Origin: Tubiluchus corallicola
Lineage: Eukaryota; Priapulida; Priapulimorpha; Priapulimorphida; Tubiluchidae
DNA length: 48,582 nt
NCBI GenBank assembly: GCA_030141605.1
Contig: JAQGDQ010001302.1
Location: 1 to 48,582, forward strand
Direction of reading: 5' to 3'
Below are positions 45,101 to 48,582 of the stretch, one piece after another; positions within the stretch are counted from its first letter, which is position 1; each line of letters opens with the position of its first letter. Both the position numbers and the translations under genes were made by a program. The notes under the pieces are model-generated. The model was not told where the DNA came from. It made no database searches and worked only from the letters and a program-made list of their open reading frames with translations.

Positions 45101-48100
45101 AGCTGGAAAGATACTTGTTCACCTATCTTAAACATCAAAGTGTTGGTGTTTTTGGGCGACAGAGAAGTGACAAGGAAACTCCAAAAAACAGGTGAAGTGG
45201 GTAGCAGGGGAGTAAAGACGAGACCAAAAAAGGAAACTTTTTTGATCAAATATTACTACACAGGTCTACAAATTGGGAGGGTGAGAAAGTGATGTTTTAA
45301 TTAATTGGTGCCACTCCACTTTCCCTAAGTGGACCTTACGATCACATTTGCCAGACTGACCCTTCTTCGCAGTCTCACCTTTTGAGCATAGTTAACATTG
45401 AGTTATTTTAAGCTCCGATGCCCAGTGGTAAAACTGGCATATTCATTAGATGACCCATTTGCATTCATATTTCCACTCGTACGTTTTTCCACTTACACAT
45501 TGTGGCTCTACATTCTTACTAACAGAAGACGTTGTTTGAGCAGAAGTATATTGATCCTACTTTTCACACTGTACGTAATCGAATATTTTCTGCCGTAGAA
45601 TTATGGGAAGATCACGATGTGTGTGATCCAGAAGCCGTTTTATATCAAAAGCTTAACATTTCGCTTATCAATAGAGTTATGCATCTGCTAACTTTGCAAG
45701 AAGATTAAGTTCTCTAGTAATTGGGATGTCCTATAGTTGTCGGGTAGTTTTACACAGTCATGGGCATCGATGGAAAATGGGAATTAGAGGCAACCATGCA
45801 TTATTATTGTGGTCAGAATCTGAAGGGGAATTGTATGTTATCATATTAGACTGAGAGCAGCCATGTATGTGGAAACCATAAAATCAGAGAGAAGACTCGA
45901 CAGGGCGTCGCCAATGCTTAGAGGAGAAATTAGTTTGAGGTGAATTAGCTTTTCCAGGACCTTGTCACAGTGACAGAAATTAAACGAAAAAGAAATCAGG
46001 TTTAGCGTGAACAACTTGGTAAGAACAGGCCTTGGAGTTTGAACGAATGTTGAAAAATTTTGTTGCCTATTCACATGAAACATTATATCACCTCTTGGAC
46101 TGTTTTTCACCCTTCAACTTGCACTTGAACTTCACCCAATAATTAAGAAACAGATTATGAAAATGTTCAGTTTAAACATATCTATTACAGGCACTCTCAC
46201 CTAATCCCCACAAACAAATATTTTTATTTTGTTTTCTAGTTTGTGAACATAAATTAAGTTCCATCATACTAAAACTGTTAGCATACTTACAGATGTATAC
46301 AGGTTCCCATCGTGGAGGTATCCATTTGCTGACAAAAAATGATTCTAATTGATTTGATGTCTCTATATTTTGCCAAAGTTCATAGTAAGGGATAGTATGG
46401 CAGCTTGAGCATGTTTCCTGGAAAGAAAGCAATATCGTAAATAATTATTGATAATAAGAACAGTTTTCATGGTTATACTTTTGGTATAATCCTATCTTTG
46501 GTGCATAGTCACAATTTGCAGACATTCACCTTGTTTGGCAAATACTCAGACTTTTAGAAGAATTTTTAATAAAGACAAGAGAGTACAGAGACCTGAGCTT
46601 TCAGCTTATATTTAAAAAAATTGTAGTAATAGTAAAAATTACAAGCAAGAGCTTGGTATCAGAATAAGCTAACTTCTACCTTCATTGTTGAAAAAGTGCA
46701 TTTTCTGTCTTTAATGCCTGCCGTATTTTCTTATTTGCTTCACATTTGCATTGCATTTCACCTAAGGCAAGCGTTATGTCTTTGTGACACTGTTCCTACA
46801 TGTAGGTCAGAAATTTTGTACCTGAGCAAAATAAAATTTGAAATAATAGGAAACTTTATTAAACCTCTGCTTTGCCGTACATTCAGAACATTCTACTTTG
46901 TTCTAAACCAATTATTGCAGTGGTTAAAATTTCCTGTAGTGACAATCATTAAGTTGATCATGACACACTTTTGAAAATTAGACAAGGCTAAAAACATTAG
47001 TTTCTTAGTGTCAGATGCCTTTACAAAATCTTGTGTATATCAATTATCCAGTTTCATTTTTCTTAATTGCCAGTTTTACCCAGTTACTCAGTTACACTGT
47101 TTTTCGTAATAAATACTTTGGGGATTCTGTCTACTTTGTGAATGTTGTTGAAATCTACACGATTTATAATATTCCTGTTTGATTGTAAATAAATACCTGA
47201 TGGAACAATTGTGCTTTGTACTTGCTGATCAATTTCAAAAGTTGTCGTTTTTCTTCTGGTAACTGTTGATCAACAGAAATTTCAAAAACTGGTAAAACAT
47301 ATGCAGATTTTGCTGTCTCTTTTCTTTTTCTCTTATTCGCCATCAGTATGAATTGTTCCATAAGATTCATCGATGGTTTTAGTTCAGCATCAAGTAGTAA
47401 GACGTATTTTGTATCAACAGCCAATCGAGCTGTGTTACGTCCCACGTTAATCGGATAAGGACCATATTCAGTTATGTCTGGTCCACTGGACAGAGGGAAC
47501 ACGAACTTTTTGTGCCTACCATAAAACGTTAGACCCTTAGTGTACGGAACGTCAGTTTCTGGAAAAAACAAAGAAATCGTCACTAGCTCCATAAATTTGG
47601 GAAAACACCTTCTCATATACAAAACAGAGTTTATTATAGAATCGAAGTTGTCACCCGGCGCATACAGTGCTGCTGAGATAGGTCCATTGTGCCTTTCTGT
47701 TAATTGTAGCAAGTGATGTATGTACTGCCAAGAGCATTGTGTAGCTATTGTCAATGCTTCATGAGGAAACTGCTTTGTGGCAGGTATGAACTTCAATACC
47801 TTTATAAATTTTACAGAGCGATTCACATAATGGTCATAAAACGTAGACACTATAGTACTTCCAAATTTTACTTTTGTAACATCCAGTTTTTCATTTGAGT
47901 TGTATTTGTTAAGAGGCGATGTTTCTATTGTCCTTATTTCGCCATTTCCCTCATATGTAGAAAGGCAAGAAAATTGCACTAGATCTTCTAAGGCTACAAT
48001 GTTAAACGAATTTTCATTGTCACTCCTCATTTGAATTACAAACTCATCAGACTTTCTAGCAATAGATCCACGATCGTGCAGATGCGTAAAAGCGCCAAAG

Positions 48101-48228
48101 TACGTAAAAGCGATAACAAGTAAAATGATCTTTACAAGTTTCCTACATGTATTTTTTATTTTCTTTACCGGAAATGCTTTGCAGCTGGTGAATATCATTA
48201 TGGTTATAGATAAAAAATCGCTATTCAT
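42103..48228 (-). CDS. GT49 family glucuronyltransferase-like (B4GAT1/LARGE C-terminal type), 3 exons
   Basis: Three minus-strand exons, 48228-47197, 46417-46291 and 42446-42103, give 500 residues. Junctions are phase 0 and phase 1. Donors are gtattt and gtaagt; acceptors are tttccag and ttgaag. The signal anchor lies at residues 32-48. GT49 landmarks are GPISAALYAPGDNFDS (182-197), LYMRRCFP (203-210), NPYP-type GPYPINVGRNTAR (256-268), YVLLLDAELKPS (275-286), YVLPVFE (310-316), CSSCHTIP with WEPVYIC (348-387), and FDERFRGFGFNK (394-405) followed by a FHILDNAFLMH segment. In known relatives the family builds glucuronic-acid linkages on laminin-binding O-mannosyl glycans; donor and acceptor here are unproven. 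The metal-binding triplet reads DAE (280-282), a D-x-E form. Intron 2 (3.84 kb) holds a foldback element. The N-terminal region of about 180 residues is long for the family. Confidence 0.92.
42465..42495. repeat. Short palindrome next to GT49 exon 3 acceptor
   Basis: attgtcaaaatgt and acattttgacaac pair across tatata. It lies about 20 bases upstream of the exon 3 acceptor on the minus strand. Confidence 0.7.
42565..43540. mobile_element. Foldback (long inverted repeat) element in GT49 intron 2
   Basis: The arms are about 42565-42995 and 43105-43540, with a loop of about 110 bases. Complementary landmarks are aaatttatacctcttatttc plus tggaaaacggg against its reverse complement at about 43476-43510, ctaagccattgttctgacgtc against gacgtcagagcaatggctt (about 43153), and gtaactttaattc against gaattaaagttat. 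The arms are diverged, so the element is not new. No target duplication was clear. A dead non-autonomous foldback or MITE-like element is the best reading. Confidence 0.8.
43541..46290. other. Remainder of GT49 intron 2
   Basis: No exon or transposon protein recognised. It contains a (TA)n(GA)n run at 43666-43707. A plus-strand frame at 45080-45292 starting MEEIEQMSWKD has no family match and is not called. Confidence 0.5.
43666..43707. repeat. (TA)n plus (GA)n microsatellite
   Basis: TA repeats with TG interruptions, followed by agagagag; similar in type to 9546-9616. Confidence 0.9.
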
Positions 48229-48582
48229 ACCACTATAATATCTATTAGAATAGTGAGATCACGAAATTTGACCAGTAATGATCCACATTCATATTAAATC
48301 ACGCCATACTTGGAAAACACAATCTCAACATAAAAGTGTGCTGTGTGCAGCTTTCTTCGTTGCTTGTTGTTCTTCCACTAGCTAGCAAGTCTTTTGCAAA
48401 ACACAAAGAGTTGATTTAACACTAAAATGACGTCCTGATAGTTTATAACACTAAAATGACGCAAACTGAAGGCGAATCTAATGGTATAGGTTACAGTGCA
48501 AATCCTTAACATTTGACCCCACTGGGGCCAACGTAGGGGTCGGGGAGACAAAAGCCCTCTAGGGTCGACCAAAAGTAGCTTG
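48229..48582. other. 5' flank of the GT49 gene
   Basis: Upstream region of the minus-strand gene, presumably holding its promoter or 5' UTR. A short direct repeat, aacactaaaatgacg, occurs at about 48419 and 48448. Nothing else is identifiable. Confidence 0.4.

Noticed and set aside
45080-45292. 70-codon plus-strand frame in GT49 intron 2
   Set aside because: No family motif, and it overlaps an intron on the opposite strand. The antisense frame is equally open.

Overview
The window is invertebrate-type animal nuclear DNA, AT-rich and dense in repeats. Two genes split cleanly on GT..AG introns, LINE retrotransposons are abundant, and there are non-autonomous DNA transposons, animal-style microsatellites, and protein families (DUF1647, DUF268, GT49) typical of metazoans. 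The exact phylum cannot be fixed from the sequence; a cnidarian, sponge, lophotrochozoan or similar marine invertebrate would fit.

The likely host genes number four, and each encodes a predicted single-pass type II membrane enzyme of the secretory pathway. They are a DUF1647-family protein in three exons (3423-6250, +), a DUF268-family protein with methyltransferase-like motifs (19149-20231, +), a single-exon GT-A-type glycosyltransferase (31211-32257, +), and a GT49 (B4GAT1/LARGE C-terminal type) glucuronyltransferase-like protein in three exons (48228-42103, -). Broken paralogues lie beside two of them: a last-exon copy of the DUF1647 gene (1331-1560) and a truncated copy of the GT-A gene (40889-41347). 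No housekeeping gene was recognised between them. The locus therefore looks like a small glycan-modifying gene neighbourhood shaped by local duplication and decay. Co-function is inference.

Mobile DNA fills most of the rest. (1) A nearly intact CR1/L2-like LINE (about 12116-18983) has a coiled-coil ORF1 with one frameshift and an ORF2 with PHD finger, APE endonuclease and RT, broken by one stop just before the FADD box. (2) A degenerate LINE RT lies at 27070-29210. (3) A LINE at 36764-40690 has ORF1 and ORF2 overlapping in the -1 frame across a T6G slippery run, plus a C12 frameshift. (4) Short RT remnants lie at 8573-8700 and 26299-26707. (5) A non-autonomous hAT element (24520-25531) has perfect 8-bp target duplications and a nested hairpin. 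(6) Fragments of a KRBA2/SCAND3-like integrase (32950-33780 and 35475-36397) are present; the second is expanded into an array of 93-bp in-frame repeats. (7) A foldback element of about 1 kb (42565-43540) sits inside an intron of the GT49 gene.

Gene-free stretches hold microsatellites, one tRNA-like pol III relic, a dispersed repeat pair, and sequence in which nothing could be recognised.
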